A stretch of DNA of 64,000 bases from Conyzicola lurida. GTDB lineage: Bacteria > Actinomycetota > Actinomycetes > Actinomycetales > Microbacteriaceae. The position numbers and the translations under genes are program-made. This document shows positions 45,733 to 54,876 of this stretch, one piece after another. The notes beneath the pieces are model-generated. The model was given only the letters and a program-made list of their open reading frames with translations, was not told the DNA's origin and made no database searches. Position 1 is the stretch's first letter. Each line of letters begins with the position of its first letter. The DNA lies in assembly GCF_014204935.1 (NCBI RefSeq), contig NZ_JACHMJ010000001.1, forward strand, positions 1,178,001 to 1,242,000, read 5' to 3'.

Positions 45733-47479
45733 AATAGACCGGATTCCATTCAGCAAGGAGTCCGTCACGGCGTGGGCCGCACTAAATCGTCGGCACACCG
45801 ACTGGCCCGTGGTCTACGTCCTGGACGGAACGAGCACGGTGACGGGTGCTTCGACGAGCAGTGACGTATACGTGGGGGAGTCGCGGAACGCGGCGGCACG
45901 GATGCGTCAGCACCTCGAATCCGCCGACAAGCAGCACCTCGGCACACTTCGGGTCGTGCTCGATGAGAGGTTCAACAAGTCGGTGTGTCTGGACTTGGAG
46001 TCGTTCCTCATCCGGATGCTCGCCGGCGACGGCGCATACCGGGTGCTGAACCGCAACGACGGCATCACCGAGGGCGACTACTTCGATCGGGACCTTTACC
46101 GCGGTACGTTCCGAGACGTCTTCGATCATCTCAAGGACGACGGTGTCTTCACCCGCACCATTCCGGAGATCGAGAACAGCGACCTGTTCAAACTGTCCCC
46201 GTTCAAAGCTCTGACGACCGACCAGGGCGTGGCGGTCGAGAGCATCCTCGAGGGCTATTTCGAGGACCGCAAAGCCGGCGTGGGCAGCACAATCGTCGTG
46301 CAAGGCGAGCCGGGAACGGGGAAGACCGTAATCGGCATCTACCTGTTGAAGCTGATATCGGACATTGCGACGTCCCAGCAGCCAGAAGACCTCGACAGCG
46401 ACTCGATGTTCGCCGACTTCTTTGCCGCCGGCTACCCGGAGCTCCTCGCCGGTCTGCACATCGGCCTCGTCGTTCCCCAGCAGTCGCTAAGGAACTCAAT
46501 CAAGAAGGTCTTCAAGAAGACCCCTGGTCTGTCGCCAGACATGGTGATGACCGCCTTCGACGTCGGCGCATCCGACATCAAGTTCGATCTCCTGATCGTG
46601 GACGAGGCGCATCGCCTCAACCAGCGCGCTAACCAGCCGTCGGGTGTACAGAACAAGAAGTTCATCGACATCACCACGAAGCTCTTCGGAGTCGACGACA
46701 AGACCAAGACGCAGCTCGACTGGATCCGCGAAAGAAGCCACCACCAGATCCTCCTGCTCGATGCGGCCCAGAGCGTTCGCCCGGCAGACGTGCCACCCGA
46801 ACTACTAAACGCGCTTGTGGCCACGGCGAAATTGGAAAACCGCCACTACCCGCTGATCTCGCAGATGCGGGTGAAAGCCGGCACCGACTACGTCTCCTAC
46901 ATCAGGCAGATGCTCGGCACACCCGCACCCTCGAGCGTTCCGACCGCCTATTCCGCCGAGGCTTTCGGCGACTACGACCTCCGCATGTTCGACAGCATCA
47001 CCGAAATGCGCGACGAAATCCGGGAGCGCGACGCAGAATCAGGGCTGTCGCGCCTCATAGCCGGATACGCGTGGCCGTGGAAAACGAAGACGGACAAGAC
47101 GATGTACGACATCGAAATCGACGGCACCTCGTTCCGGTGGAACAGCACCCAATCGGACTGGATCGCTTCGCCGAAATCCATAGACGAAGTTGGCTCCATC
47201 CACACCGTGCAGGGCTATGACTTGAACTACGCAGGCGTCATAATCGGCCCCGACCTGCGATTCGACCCCCTGGAAGGTCTGGTCATCGACCGCGCTTCGT
47301 ACTTCGATGCGAAGGGTAAAGAGAACAACAAGACATCGGGCAAGTCGTACTCCGACACCGACCTGCTGCGGTTCATCAGAAACATCTACGCGGTCCTGCT
47401 CACTCGCGGCATTCTGGGTACATACGTGTACGTCAGCGACCCTGCACTCCGCGAGCACCTCCGACCCTTCTTCCCGTAA
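45719..47479 (+). CDS. GIY-YIG nuclease fused to a DUF2075 (SF1-type) helicase
   Basis: The 586-residue protein begins with a GIY-YIG-like domain at about residues 25-110: VVYVLDG ... DVYVGESRNAAARMRQHL, then LDLESFLIRML with the likely catalytic glutamate. Residues about 165-586 form a DUF2075 helicase-like ATPase: Walker A VVQGEPGTGKTVI, Walker B LLIVDEAHRLNQ, a DAAQSVRP motif III, SQMRVKAGTDY and a late SIHTVQGYDLNYAGVIIGPDL motif like that of UvrD-type helicases. A nuclease plus helicase beside a MazG enzyme in an island suggests anti-phage function. The ATG overlaps the MazG gene by 14 bases. G+C is intermediate between island and host. Confidence 0.85.
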   Translation: MTPFEIDRIPFSKESVTAWAALNRRHTDWPVVYVLDGTSTVTGASTSSDVYVGESRNAAARMRQHLESADKQHLGTLRVVLDERFNKSVCLDLESFLIRMLAGDGAYRVLNRNDGITEGDYFDRDLYRGTFRDVFDHLKDDGVFTRTIPEIENSDLFKLSPFKALTTDQGVAVESILEGYFEDRKAGVGSTIVVQGEPGTGKTVIGIYLLKLISDIATSQQPEDLDSDSMFADFFAAGYPELLAGLHIGLVVPQQSLRNSIKKVFKKTPGLSPDMVMTAFDVGASDIKFDLLIVDEAHRLNQRANQPSGVQNKKFIDITTKLFGVDDKTKTQLDWIRERSHHQILLLDAAQSVRPADVPPELLNALVATAKLENRHYPLISQMRVKAGTDYVSYIRQMLGTPAPSSVPTAYSAEAFGDYDLRMFDSITEMRDEIRERDAESGLSRLIAGYAWPWKTKTDKTMYDIEIDGTSFRWNSTQSDWIASPKSIDEVGSIHTVQGYDLNYAGVIIGPDLRFDPLEGLVIDRASYFDAKGKENNKTSGKSYSDTDLLRFIRNIYAVLLTRGILGTYVYVSDPALREHLRPFFP

Positions 47480-47726
47480 CATCCGACCAAGGTGCATAGC
47501 GCGGTCCCAATTTTAGACGCGGCCGTGCATGAGGGGGCCTGATGGACGCCCGGTAGCGCCAAAAGCGGTTCAAATGGCCATCATTTACCCATCAAAAACG
47601 CCCGTAATCGACTCGACGCGACCGCGTACAATCGAAGACAGCAACCGCCCGGTTCCCTGTCAATACAAGGGAATCCGAGGGTTTTCGGAGGCATTCGGTA
47701 AGGATCAAAAACAGCGCCTGAACCCC

Positions 47727-47761
47727 CAAGGGGTCGCAGGTCCAAATCGAGAGCAGCGGAC
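47727..47761 (+). repeat. Right attachment-site remnant (attR)
   Basis: Bases 47727-47748 repeat 34262-34283 of tRNA-Pro with a single T-to-C change, and a looser match continues to about 47761. This is the expected displaced 3' tRNA fragment left by integration, now degraded. The 250 bases before it, after the helicase stop, contain no gene. Host-like sequence starts soon after. Confidence 0.65.
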
Positions 47762-47820
47762 ACTTGTCGCGGTCGGCCACAGCGGGCGCTCCGGCCGCGC
47801 CAGAACGGCAACCATCGTAC

Positions 47821-48555
47821 TCAGAGCCGTCGCGGAGTCCGGGAGCCTCCTTCGTCAGCCCTGACAGCGGCGACGAGCGGTGCGATCGCGGGTGCGAATT
47901 CCTGTGCTCGGCTCTTGTAGAGGCCCGCGGAGCCGAAAGGCTGGCCCTGCTCGAAAGCCGCGGGCGGCAACGGGTAGAACTCGGTCTTGCTGTCCGACGC
48001 GGCGATCGCCCGGGTGATCAGGTTTAGCCGGGTGGCGTGGCGGTCTGCGACGCCACCGAGCGCGGAGTCGAGGGTGACGATAGAGCGCAGGGGTTGTATC
48101 CCCGCCAACAGGAATCGCGCGGCGGGCTTCGTCCGCTGTCGGAGATCCGTGAGGAGCTCATCGAGTGCCTCTGTCCACTGCTGTTCCGACGTGAGCTGCA
48201 CGGCGTCGCTCACTCCGACGACAACGAGCACCACGTCGTAGACGCTCGCATCGTGGTCGGATAACCACTGCCGCGTGGAGGAGACGTCCATCGACTCATC
48301 CCCGATGTAGTGCACGTGGCACTCGCGTCCTGTCACACGCTCCATCTCACGGGAGAGCTGGCCGGGCAGAGCCAGCTGGTACGTGGTGACGCCCCATCCG
48401 TGGGCGGTTCCATTGCCGAGGATGAGGACGAGGTCGGGGTCCTCCGACGCCGGGCGAATCGTCGGCTCGTCGCTAGGGGACGGGACGATCGGGGCGCGGA
48501 GCATGAGCTGATGGCGCCAGTTCCGCATAAAGAAACGACCTATACGCCCGGGCAT
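47821..48555 (-). CDS. SGNH-hydrolase-like protein with degenerate catalytic motif
   Basis: The 244-residue protein has a GDSL/SGNH-like layout: LVLILGNGTAHGWGVTTYQLALPGQLSREM as block I, VYDVVLVVVGVSDAV as block III. The usual nucleophile motif GDS is replaced by GNG, the block III Asn is replaced by SD, and the C-terminal DxxH is not evident (YKSRAQEFAPAIAPL). It is probably not a standard hydrolase. It ends 60 bases past the attR remnant, on the opposite strand, and its composition is host-like. The ATG at 48555 follows a GAGGGGG ribosome site. Confidence 0.6.
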   Translation of the reverse strand: MPGRIGRFFMRNWRHQLMLRAPIVPSPSDEPTIRPASEDPDLVLILGNGTAHGWGVTTYQLALPGQLSREMERVTGRECHVHYIGDESMDVSSTRQWLSDHDASVYDVVLVVVGVSDAVQLTSEQQWTEALDELLTDLRQRTKPAARFLLAGIQPLRSIVTLDSALGGVADRHATRLNLITRAIAASDSKTEFYPLPPAAFEQGQPFGSAGLYKSRAQEFAPAIAPLVAAVRADEGGSRTPRRL

Positions 48556-48663
48556 TGGCGCCCCCTCTTGTTCTGGAACTCGAGAGGTATTTTCTCACGG
48601 GGTCGCGTCGCTCGAGAAAAGCGTGTCGACGCTTCTTCGTCAGCGACGTCCTGACGGCTGACG

Positions 48664-49068
48664 TCACGAACCGAAAAAGCCGACAGCAGAGCCGATGAGT
48701 TCGCTGATGAACGGAATGATCTCGTCGGCTTGCTCGGCGCCCGCAACCGCGGCGGCGACGACCGGGTAGAGCGAGACGATCAGCGCGGCGACGGCGGCGG
48801 CCACCGCGAGTATCCAGGCGGCCGGACCCCGTCGTGTGCGGAGGATGAGAGCGAGCAGTCCCGCGGATAGAAGATAGCCGGCGAACACAGCGACCGTGAT
48901 CCTGTCGAAGGGGACGCGCACGAACCACGCCGCTCCGCTCGCTGTTCCGATCACGGTCAGCAGCGGGATCAGGACGGTGAATGCGATGAACATCACGGCG
49001 GTTATGCCCGTGCCGAGGGCGAACCAGACAGCGCGTTGGCGGTGTGGGGCGAATCGTGATCTGGGCAT
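48664..49068 (-). CDS. Small hydrophobic membrane protein
   Basis: The 134-residue protein has three or four membrane segments (about residues 17-40, 55-75, 82-102, 112-132) and a basic N-terminus (MPRSRFAPHRQRAVW), suggesting an inside N-terminus. The start at 49068 is chosen because GGAGGA lies 4 bases upstream; an in-frame upstream start lacks a ribosome site. No family was recognised. Confidence 0.6.
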   Translation of the reverse strand: MPRSRFAPHRQRAVWFALGTGITAVMFIAFTVLIPLLTVIGTASGAAWFVRVPFDRITVAVFAGYLLSAGLLALILRTRRGPAAWILAVAAAVAALIVSLYPVVAAAVAGAEQADEIIPFISELIGSAVGFFGS

Positions 49069-49259
49069 CGGTTCCTCCGTTTCGAGAGTTCTCACCAGTA
49101 GGACGAGCCGCGGACCCTGTTCGTCACGCGCGGGGCGAACACAGGCCTGACCCCGCGGCCGTGTGTCGTCGCAGCCCAGGGGTCGCGACGACGTCTTGAC
49201 CAGCGGTCCGAGCAGGATCGGAGAAGCCTCCCGCCGCCCGGACTTCGTACACTGGGCGC

Positions 49260-49688
49260 ATGGTCGAAACGAAGAGCTCGGAAGTATTCAGCCCCGAAGA
49301 GAAGAAGGCGATGCGCGCCCGCGCGAAGGAGCTGAAGCTCGCCGCCGACAAGGGCAACGACGCGGCCGCGAACGACGAAGCGGTCGCCAAACTGCCCGAC
49401 GACGAGCGCGAGCTGGCCGAGCGTATCCGCGCGATGGTCGTGGCCGCGGCCCCGCAGCTGGACCCGAAGACCTACTACGGATTCCCGGCCTGGGCGCGCG
49501 ACGGCAAGGTCGTCTGCTTCTTCAAGCCGAAGTCGAAGTTCAAGGTGCGCTACTCGACGTTCGAGTTCGACACCGCCGCCTCCCTCGACGACGGCGCGGT
49601 GTGGGCGACGGCGTTCGCCGTGCACAACGAGATGACCGAGGACGACTTGGCGATGCTCGCCGCGCTGGTCACTAAAGCCGCCGGCTGA
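49260..49688 (+). CDS. DUF1801-like protein (YdhG-type)
   Basis: The 142-residue soluble protein has an N-terminal charged helix (SPEEKKAMRARAKELKLAADKG) and a C-terminal domain with PQLDPKTYYGFPAWARDGKVVCFFKPKSKFKVRYSTFEF. This pattern fits the DUF1801/YdhG fold. Members include proposed iron chaperones, but no role is established here. It stands alone between divergent and convergent neighbours. Confidence 0.75.
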   Translation: MVETKSSEVFSPEEKKAMRARAKELKLAADKGNDAAANDEAVAKLPDDERELAERIRAMVVAAAPQLDPKTYYGFPAWARDGKVVCFFKPKSKFKVRYSTFEFDTAASLDDGAVWATAFAVHNEMTEDDLAMLAALVTKAAG

Positions 49689-49805
49689 CGGCAGCGCTGG
49701 TCGGCCCGAGTGCGAGGGGCGTGGATGACGCGGGCCAAGCGCCCGCGTCATCCGGCCCCTATCGTGGTCTGCCTGAGGTATCCTCCGATAAAGAATCGAG
49801 GATCC

Positions 49806-50216
49806 ATGCGAATCACGCCGATCGTTCTCGCCGCAGGGATGCTCCTGCTGACGGGCTGCACGTCCCCGACGAGCGCCATGCTCGCGGCCCCGACCGCCCG
49901 GCCCACCGCGACCGCCGAAGAGGACTGGACCGAGCCGCTCCCGCCCGGGGACGAGATCGCCCTCGGGCTGACGCTGCTGGCCGCGCAACGCTCGTGCGAC
50001 ACCGGCGGTGTCATGAACTACGAGAAGTACGAGATGCACTGGGACGACGACGCATCGACCGCGGAGGCCGTGGGGGAGACCGTCGTGCTGACCTACGACG
50101 CGACCGTGGTGGACGGCATCGGGGCGCCCACCCGCGACGTGATCATCGAGTGCACGATCTCGGAGACGGTGCCCGGACAGCACGGCGCATTCGACATCTG
50201 GTCGAAAGAGATCTGA
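49806..50216 (+). CDS. Small lipoprotein of unknown function
   Basis: The 136-residue product begins with a lipoprotein signal (MRITPIVLAAGMLLLTGCTS, Cys at 19), then a Thr/Ala/Pro-rich linker and a compact acidic domain with two further cysteines (RSCDTGG and IIECTIS) that may form a disulfide. No family was recognised. The ATG at 49806 is required for the signal. It converges on the MBL-fold gene with a 2-base gap. Confidence 0.7.
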   Translation: MRITPIVLAAGMLLLTGCTSPTSAMLAAPTARPTATAEEDWTEPLPPGDEIALGLTLLAAQRSCDTGGVMNYEKYEMHWDDDASTAEAVGETVVLTYDATVVDGIGAPTRDVIIECTISETVPGQHGAFDIWSKEI

Positions 50217-50218
50217 GG

Positions 50219-51013
50219 CTAGGCACCGCTGAGGCGCTGTACCTGCCAGTCGTGCACCTCGGGCAGCCAGTAGAGCGGCGCCGACGGGCCGACGCGGTAG
50301 TCGTCGGTGGGCAGGCCGGCGCGCACGGCCTCCAGGTAGGCGCGATCCTGGCTGATGCGGGCGCGCACGTCGTGGCCGACGGAGCCGTGTCCCGGGACGA
50401 CGACGTTGACCTGATCCGCGACTTCGTCGAACAGGGCGAGTGCGGCGAGATAGTCCCCGACCGGGTCGTCGGTCTGCAGGTCGAGAAACGGTATGAGGAT
50501 GTCGGACAGCATGTCGCCGGCGACGAGAACTCCGCGGTCCTCGACCAGCAGTGCCGCGTGCCCCTCGGCGTGGCCTCGGTGTTCGATGATCCGTACGGCG
50601 GGGTCGTCCCACGGGAGGTGCGTCGCGTCGACGGGGAGACCGGTGATCTGGCCGAACAGATCGGTCGGGATCTCGTCGGCGAGCTCGGGCGGGAGCCCCT
50701 CGGCGACCTCCGACCGCCAGTCGGGATGGGTCAGGACCTCGTTGATGAAAGCAGCGCCGCGAGCCGTGCCGTAGCGGGGCACCTCGCCGAGGTCGGGGTG
50801 CCAGAGCACGTGGTCCCAGTCGGGGTGCGTCGAGAAGCCGGCGACCACCGGCTGCCCGAGTTCGCGGATGTCGTCGGCGAGGTCGGCCAGTTCGGCGTCC
50901 GTGATGCCGGGGTCGACGACCAGCACCCCGTGCCGGCCTTGCACGACCGTCGTGTTGCTCTGGATGAACTCGCTCTCGTGCACGTAGACGCCATCGGCGA
51001 CCTTGTTCAGCAT
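50219..51013 (-). CDS. MBL-fold metallo-hydrolase
   Basis: The 264-residue protein has the metallo-beta-lactamase fold. After a LVVDPGITDAELADLADDI strand comes STHPDWDHVLWHP (variant of HxHxDH, with the first His replaced), later EGHAALLVEDRGVLVAGD (His, Asp) and VVPGHGSVG (final His). The missing first metal ligand means an altered metal site. The substrate is unknown. It is 64 bases downstream of the LacI gene on the same strand. Confidence 0.85.
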   Translation of the reverse strand: MLNKVADGVYVHESEFIQSNTTVVQGRHGVLVVDPGITDAELADLADDIRELGQPVVAGFSTHPDWDHVLWHPDLGEVPRYGTARGAAFINEVLTHPDWRSEVAEGLPPELADEIPTDLFGQITGLPVDATHLPWDDPAVRIIEHRGHAEGHAALLVEDRGVLVAGDMLSDILIPFLDLQTDDPVGDYLAALALFDEVADQVNVVVPGHGSVGHDVRARISQDRAYLEAVRAGLPTDDYRVGPSAPLYWLPEVHDWQVQRLSGA

Positions 51014-51076
51014 GGGCGTCCTCCGTTCAGGTGAGCGCGGGCTCGTCGCGACGATATTGCCCGGAGTTGCCGCAAT

Positions 51077-52135
51077 TCAAGGGCTGGTCGGCACCGGCCC
51101 CGACGACCGCCGCACGATCAGCAGCGGCGTCGGCGCCACGGGGCGGGGGAGTTCCGTGTGTTCGATGCGCGCCAGCAGCTGCCGCATCGCCGCGCGCCCC
51201 TGCGCGTCGAAGTCGTTGCGCACGGTCGTCAGCGGGGGATCGAGGTAGGCCGCCTCGGGGATGTCGTCGATGCCGACGACGCTGATGTCGTCGGGGATGC
51301 GCAGGCCCGATTCTTTGAGGGCGAGCATGGCGCCGAGCGCCATCTGGTCGTTCGCGCACACCACCGCCGTGGCACCGGGCAGCGCGGCGAGGCCGGCCAC
51401 GGCGCGGTACCCCGACTCGGCCGACCAGTCGCCCTGCAGGGTGCCGACGGAGTGGACGCCGTTCGCCGCGATGGCGTTCTCGTACGCGCGGATGCGGTTG
51501 CGGGCCGCGGACCATTCCGTGGGACCCGCGATGTGCACGAAGTGCCGGTGTCCGAGTCCGGCGAGGTGCGACACCACTGCCGCGAGGCCCAGACGGGAGA
51601 GGGCCGCCCGCGGATCGTCGGCCAGGTTGTCGGATTCGGCGGCGACGTAGGCGGGCACCCGGAACGCGGTGGCCTCGAACGCGTGCGTCATGCCGTCGGT
51701 CACACCGAGCGCCAGCACGCCGGCGAGATCATGCTGGGTGATCAGCGCGAGCGACTTCTCGATGGCGCTCGGGTCGCGGGTGTCGAGCGAGACGATGTCG
51801 AGCACGTAGCCGGCCTCGCGGGCGGCGGCACTCGCTCCCTCGACGATGCGGGCGGGTCCGACGTGGGCGATCTCGTGGGTCAGGGCGCCGATGCGGTGCG
51901 ACCGTCCCGACTTGAGGCTGCGCGCCGTGAGGTTGGGGCGGTAGCCGAGTTCGTCGAGGGCCAGTTCGACCCGGTCCCGGGTCTGCGGGCGGATGCCCTC
52001 GTAGCCCTTGAGGAACCGGCTCACGGTCTGGTGCGAGACGCCCGCCGCCTTCGCCACGTCGTAGATTGTCGCGGCCTTGGGTGGAGCCGACGACGGCGCG
52101 CGGGCGATCTCGGATGACTCTGCTGTGCCGCTCAT
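51077..52135 (-). CDS. LacI-family transcriptional regulator of beta-galactoside utilisation
   Basis: The 352-residue protein has the LacI helix-turn-helix and hinge (TIYDVAKAAGVSHQTVSRFLKG, then RVELALDELGYRPNLTARSL) and a periplasmic-binding-like ligand domain (AVVCANDQMALGAMLAL, VVGIDDIPEAAYLDPPLTTV). The ATG at 52135 has AAGGA 6 bases upstream; the ATG at 52141 is too near that site. It is divergent from the transporter/GH42 operon, and two matching operators lie in the gap, so it should repress that operon until a galactoside binds. Confidence 0.92.
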   Translation of the reverse strand: MSGTAESSEIARAPSSAPPKAATIYDVAKAAGVSHQTVSRFLKGYEGIRPQTRDRVELALDELGYRPNLTARSLKSGRSHRIGALTHEIAHVGPARIVEGASAAAREAGYVLDIVSLDTRDPSAIEKSLALITQHDLAGVLALGVTDGMTHAFEATAFRVPAYVAAESDNLADDPRAALSRLGLAAVVSHLAGLGHRHFVHIAGPTEWSAARNRIRAYENAIAANGVHSVGTLQGDWSAESGYRAVAGLAALPGATAVVCANDQMALGAMLALKESGLRIPDDISVVGIDDIPEAAYLDPPLTTVRNDFDAQGRAAMRQLLARIEHTELPRPVAPTPLLIVRRSSGPVPTSP

Positions 52136-52201
52136 ACCCATTCCTTCCGCTTCATCCCCGCGCAGAAAGCTGTGCACGAAAACTGACTCTTGACACCGTG
52201 A

Positions 52202-52215
52202 TGTTATCGGCAACA
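52202..52215. promoter_or_regulatory. LacI-type operator 1
   Basis: TGTTATCGGCAACA is an imperfect palindrome centred on CG, the usual form of LacI-family operators. It lies 66 bases upstream of the regulator start. Confidence 0.75.
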
Positions 52216-52232
52216 TTATGGCCTCGTGCAAA

Positions 52233-52246
52233 TGTTATCGACAACA
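52233..52246. promoter_or_regulatory. LacI-type operator 2
   Basis: TGTTATCGACAACA differs from operator 1 by one base and lies 31 bases from it (about three helical turns), favouring cooperative binding. The 239 bases from here to the binding-protein gene contain the operon promoter and a long leader but no gene. Confidence 0.78.
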
Positions 52247-52485
52247 TTTGCCAACGATCTCTCGTCCTGACGCTCACAACGGAGTCTGCCTCAGATGATT
52301 TTCTCGAACCGAGTACCGCGCCCGTCCGCATCGCCGACGCCCGCGGCATCCATCGCCCTCATGCCCATCTCGGACGTCTCGAGGGCCACGCACGTCTCAC
52401 CGGTCGCGCGGTCAATGCCGACCCGCCCCAGCCGGTGAGCACCCAGGGATCCTGCGATCCGACACACCCACAAGAAAGAGTCACC

Positions 52486-53838
52486 ATGAAGACAAAGACA
52501 CGGAGAACAGCACTGGCGCTGGTTGGCGGCGCCGTGTCCATCGGACTGCTCCTGACCGGTTGCTCGCCGAGCTCGGGCGGCGGCGGCACACAGGGCCCGG
52601 TCAGCCAAGACGACATCGACGAGGCGATGACGACGCCCACCAAACTCACCTTCTGGACCTGGGTGCCCGACATCGAGAACGAGGTCGAGCTCTTCGAGGA
52701 GAAGTATCCCGCCATCGACGTCACCGTCGAGAACGTGGGCCAGGGTCTTCCGCACTACCAGAAGCTGAGGAGCGCCATCGAGGCGGGCGAAGGGGCCCCG
52801 GATGTCGCACAGATCGAATACCAGTACATTCCGTCGTTCGTGCTGAACGAGTCCCTGCTCGACCTGACCGCGTTCGGCGGCGACGACCTCGCCGGCGACT
52901 ACGTGGACTGGGCGTGGAACCAGGTGTCGCCCGACGACGAGGTCTGGGCGATCCCGCAGGACGTGGGCCCGATGGGCAACCTCTACCGCGAGGACATCCT
53001 CGCCCAGGCCGGGATCACGACCCCGCCCGCGACCTGGGACGAGTACGCCACCGCGGCGCAGACGGTGAAGACCGCGACCGGCTCGTACATCTCGAACCTC
53101 GGCGCGACCCAGGCCGGGCAGATGATCGGCTTCTTCTGGCAGGCCGGTGCCAAGCCGTTCGGCTACGACGGCGGCGAGACGGTCACCATCGACGTCAACA
53201 GCGAGGAGGCGAAGAAGGTGGCGGCGTACTGGACCGACCTGATCCAGAAGGACCTGGTCTCGACCGACGTCGACTTCCAGGACGAGTGGTACCAAGGCCT
53301 GGCGAGCGGCAAGTACGCGGGCTGGCTGACCGCCGCGTGGGGGCCGATCTTCCTGCAGGGCACGGCCGAGGACACGTCGGGTCTCTGGCGCGCGTCGAGC
53401 CTGCCGCAGTGGCAGGCGGGCGACGAGATCTCGGGCAACTGGGGCGGCTCGTCCGACGCGGTGCTCGAGTCGAGTGAGAACCCGATCGCGGCCTACGAGC
53501 TGGCGAAGTTCATCAACAACGACGAGGAGTCGGCCATGCGGCTGGCGACGGAGCAGTTCCTGTTCCCGCCGCAGGTCTCGGTGCTCGAAGACCCCGCGTT
53601 CGTCGACCAGGAGTCGGAGTTCTACGGCGGCCAGAAGGTGAACCAGCTGTTCGCCGAGATCTCGGACACCGTCGACACCGACTTCCAATGGCTCCCGTTC
53701 ATGGACTACGTGTACTCCACGTACGAGGAGACCATGGGCACGGTGATCGCGGACAAGGGCGACATCTCCGCGGCGCTCGACGACTGGCAGGACCAACTCG
53801 TCACCTACGCCGAAGACCAGGGATTCACCGTCGAGTGA
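52486..53838 (+). CDS. Sugar ABC transporter substrate-binding lipoprotein (family 1)
   Basis: The 450-residue protein has a lipoprotein signal (IGLLLTGCSPSSGGGG, Cys near 26) and the family-1 sugar-binding fold: TKLTFWTWVPDIENEVELFEEKYPAIDV, PDVAQIEYQYIPSFV, WAIPQDVGPMGNLYRED and the late GNWGGSSDAVLE. It should bind a galactoside or galacto-oligosaccharide given the GH42 genes in the operon. The ATG at 52486 has AAGAAAGAG upstream. A strong hairpin follows the gene. Confidence 0.92.
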   Translation: MKTKTRRTALALVGGAVSIGLLLTGCSPSSGGGGTQGPVSQDDIDEAMTTPTKLTFWTWVPDIENEVELFEEKYPAIDVTVENVGQGLPHYQKLRSAIEAGEGAPDVAQIEYQYIPSFVLNESLLDLTAFGGDDLAGDYVDWAWNQVSPDDEVWAIPQDVGPMGNLYREDILAQAGITTPPATWDEYATAAQTVKTATGSYISNLGATQAGQMIGFFWQAGAKPFGYDGGETVTIDVNSEEAKKVAAYWTDLIQKDLVSTDVDFQDEWYQGLASGKYAGWLTAAWGPIFLQGTAEDTSGLWRASSLPQWQAGDEISGNWGGSSDAVLESSENPIAAYELAKFINNDEESAMRLATEQFLFPPQVSVLEDPAFVDQESEFYGGQKVNQLFAEISDTVDTDFQWLPFMDYVYSTYEETMGTVIADKGDISAALDDWQDQLVTYAEDQGFTVE

Positions 53839-53843
53839 GGCCC

Positions 53844-53876
53844 GCCGGGCGCCGTCCACGAGCGGCGGCGCCCGGC
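53844..53876 (+). terminator. Hairpin between binding-protein and permease genes
   Basis: GCCGGGCGCCG and CGGCGCCCGGC form a perfect 11-bp stem with an 11-base loop right after the binding-protein stop. In sugar importers such structures stabilise the upstream mRNA or partly terminate it, keeping the binding protein in excess. Confidence 0.65.
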
Positions 53877-53919
53877 ATCCCGGCTCGGCCGACCCCGTCA
53901 CCCCAGAGAAGGAGCTGCA

Positions 53920-54876
53920 ATGACGCACGCCCCGGCGCTCAGTGGAGAGCGCACAATCACCCCGTCGCCCCCGCGACGCACGAACCTCGCGAAGCGCAAG
54001 CAACGCCTCGCCGCCTACCTGTTCCTGCTGCCGTTCTTCGTCGTGTTCGTCGCGATGCTGGTCGTGCCGCTCGTCTACGCGGGCTACCTGAGCCTGTTCG
54101 AGAGCAAGCTGATCGGCGGCGAAGTCTTCGCCGGCTTCGCCAACTACGCCCGGGCCATCACCGACCCCGCGTTCCTCGGCGGGCTCGGCCGGGTCGCCCT
54201 GTTCTTCGTCGTGCAGGTGCCGATCATGCTCGGCCTCGCGCTGTTCTTCGCCCTCGCGCTCGACAGCGCCCGGGCGCACGGCTCGAAGGCCGTGCGCATG
54301 CTCATCTACATGCCGTACGCGGTGCCCGCCGTGGTCGCGACGCTGATGTGGGGCTACCTCTACGGCCCCGACTTCGGCCCGATCGCGCAGATCGCCCGGG
54401 CGGTGGGCTTCGGCACCCCCGACTTCCTCGCCCCGGAGAGCATCCTCGGCGCGATGATGAACATCGTCACGTGGGAGTTCGTCGGCTACAACATGATCAT
54501 CATGTACGCGGCCCTGCGGTCGATCCCCGCCGAGCTGTACGAGGCGGCGGAGATCGACGGTGCCGGGCAGTTCCGCCTGGCCTGGAGCGTGAAGATCCCG
54601 GCGATCCGCCCCGCCATCCTGCTCACGGTGATCTTCTCGGTCATCGGCTCGTTCCAGCTGTTCGCCGAGCCGAGCCTGTTGAACGCGATCGCCCCCGACG
54701 CGATCACCAACGCGTTCACGCCCAACTACTACGCGTACAACCTCGCGTTCATCAACCAGGAGCTGAACTACGCGGCCGCCATCGCCTTCCTGCTCGGGAT
54801 CGTGATCGCCGTCGTCTCGTACGTCGTGCAGCTCGGCGAGCAACGCCGCGAGCGGCGTGAGATGAGGATGTCATGA
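53920..54876 (+). CDS. Sugar ABC transporter permease (MalF/UgpA type)
   Basis: The 318-residue protein has six predicted membrane segments, starting with LAAYLFLLPFFVVFVAMLVV, and the permease EAA loop YEAAEIDGAGQFRLAWSVKIPAIRP. It pairs with the following permease to form the membrane channel for the sugar. An AAGGAG ribosome site precedes the ATG. An ATGA overlap links it to the next gene. Confidence 0.94.
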   Translation: MTHAPALSGERTITPSPPRRTNLAKRKQRLAAYLFLLPFFVVFVAMLVVPLVYAGYLSLFESKLIGGEVFAGFANYARAITDPAFLGGLGRVALFFVVQVPIMLGLALFFALALDSARAHGSKAVRMLIYMPYAVPAVVATLMWGYLYGPDFGPIAQIARAVGFGTPDFLAPESILGAMMNIVTWEFVGYNMIIMYAALRSIPAELYEAAEIDGAGQFRLAWSVKIPAIRPAILLTVIFSVIGSFQLFAEPSLLNAIAPDAITNAFTPNYYAYNLAFINQELNYAAAIAFLLGIVIAVVSYVVQLGEQRRERREMRMS

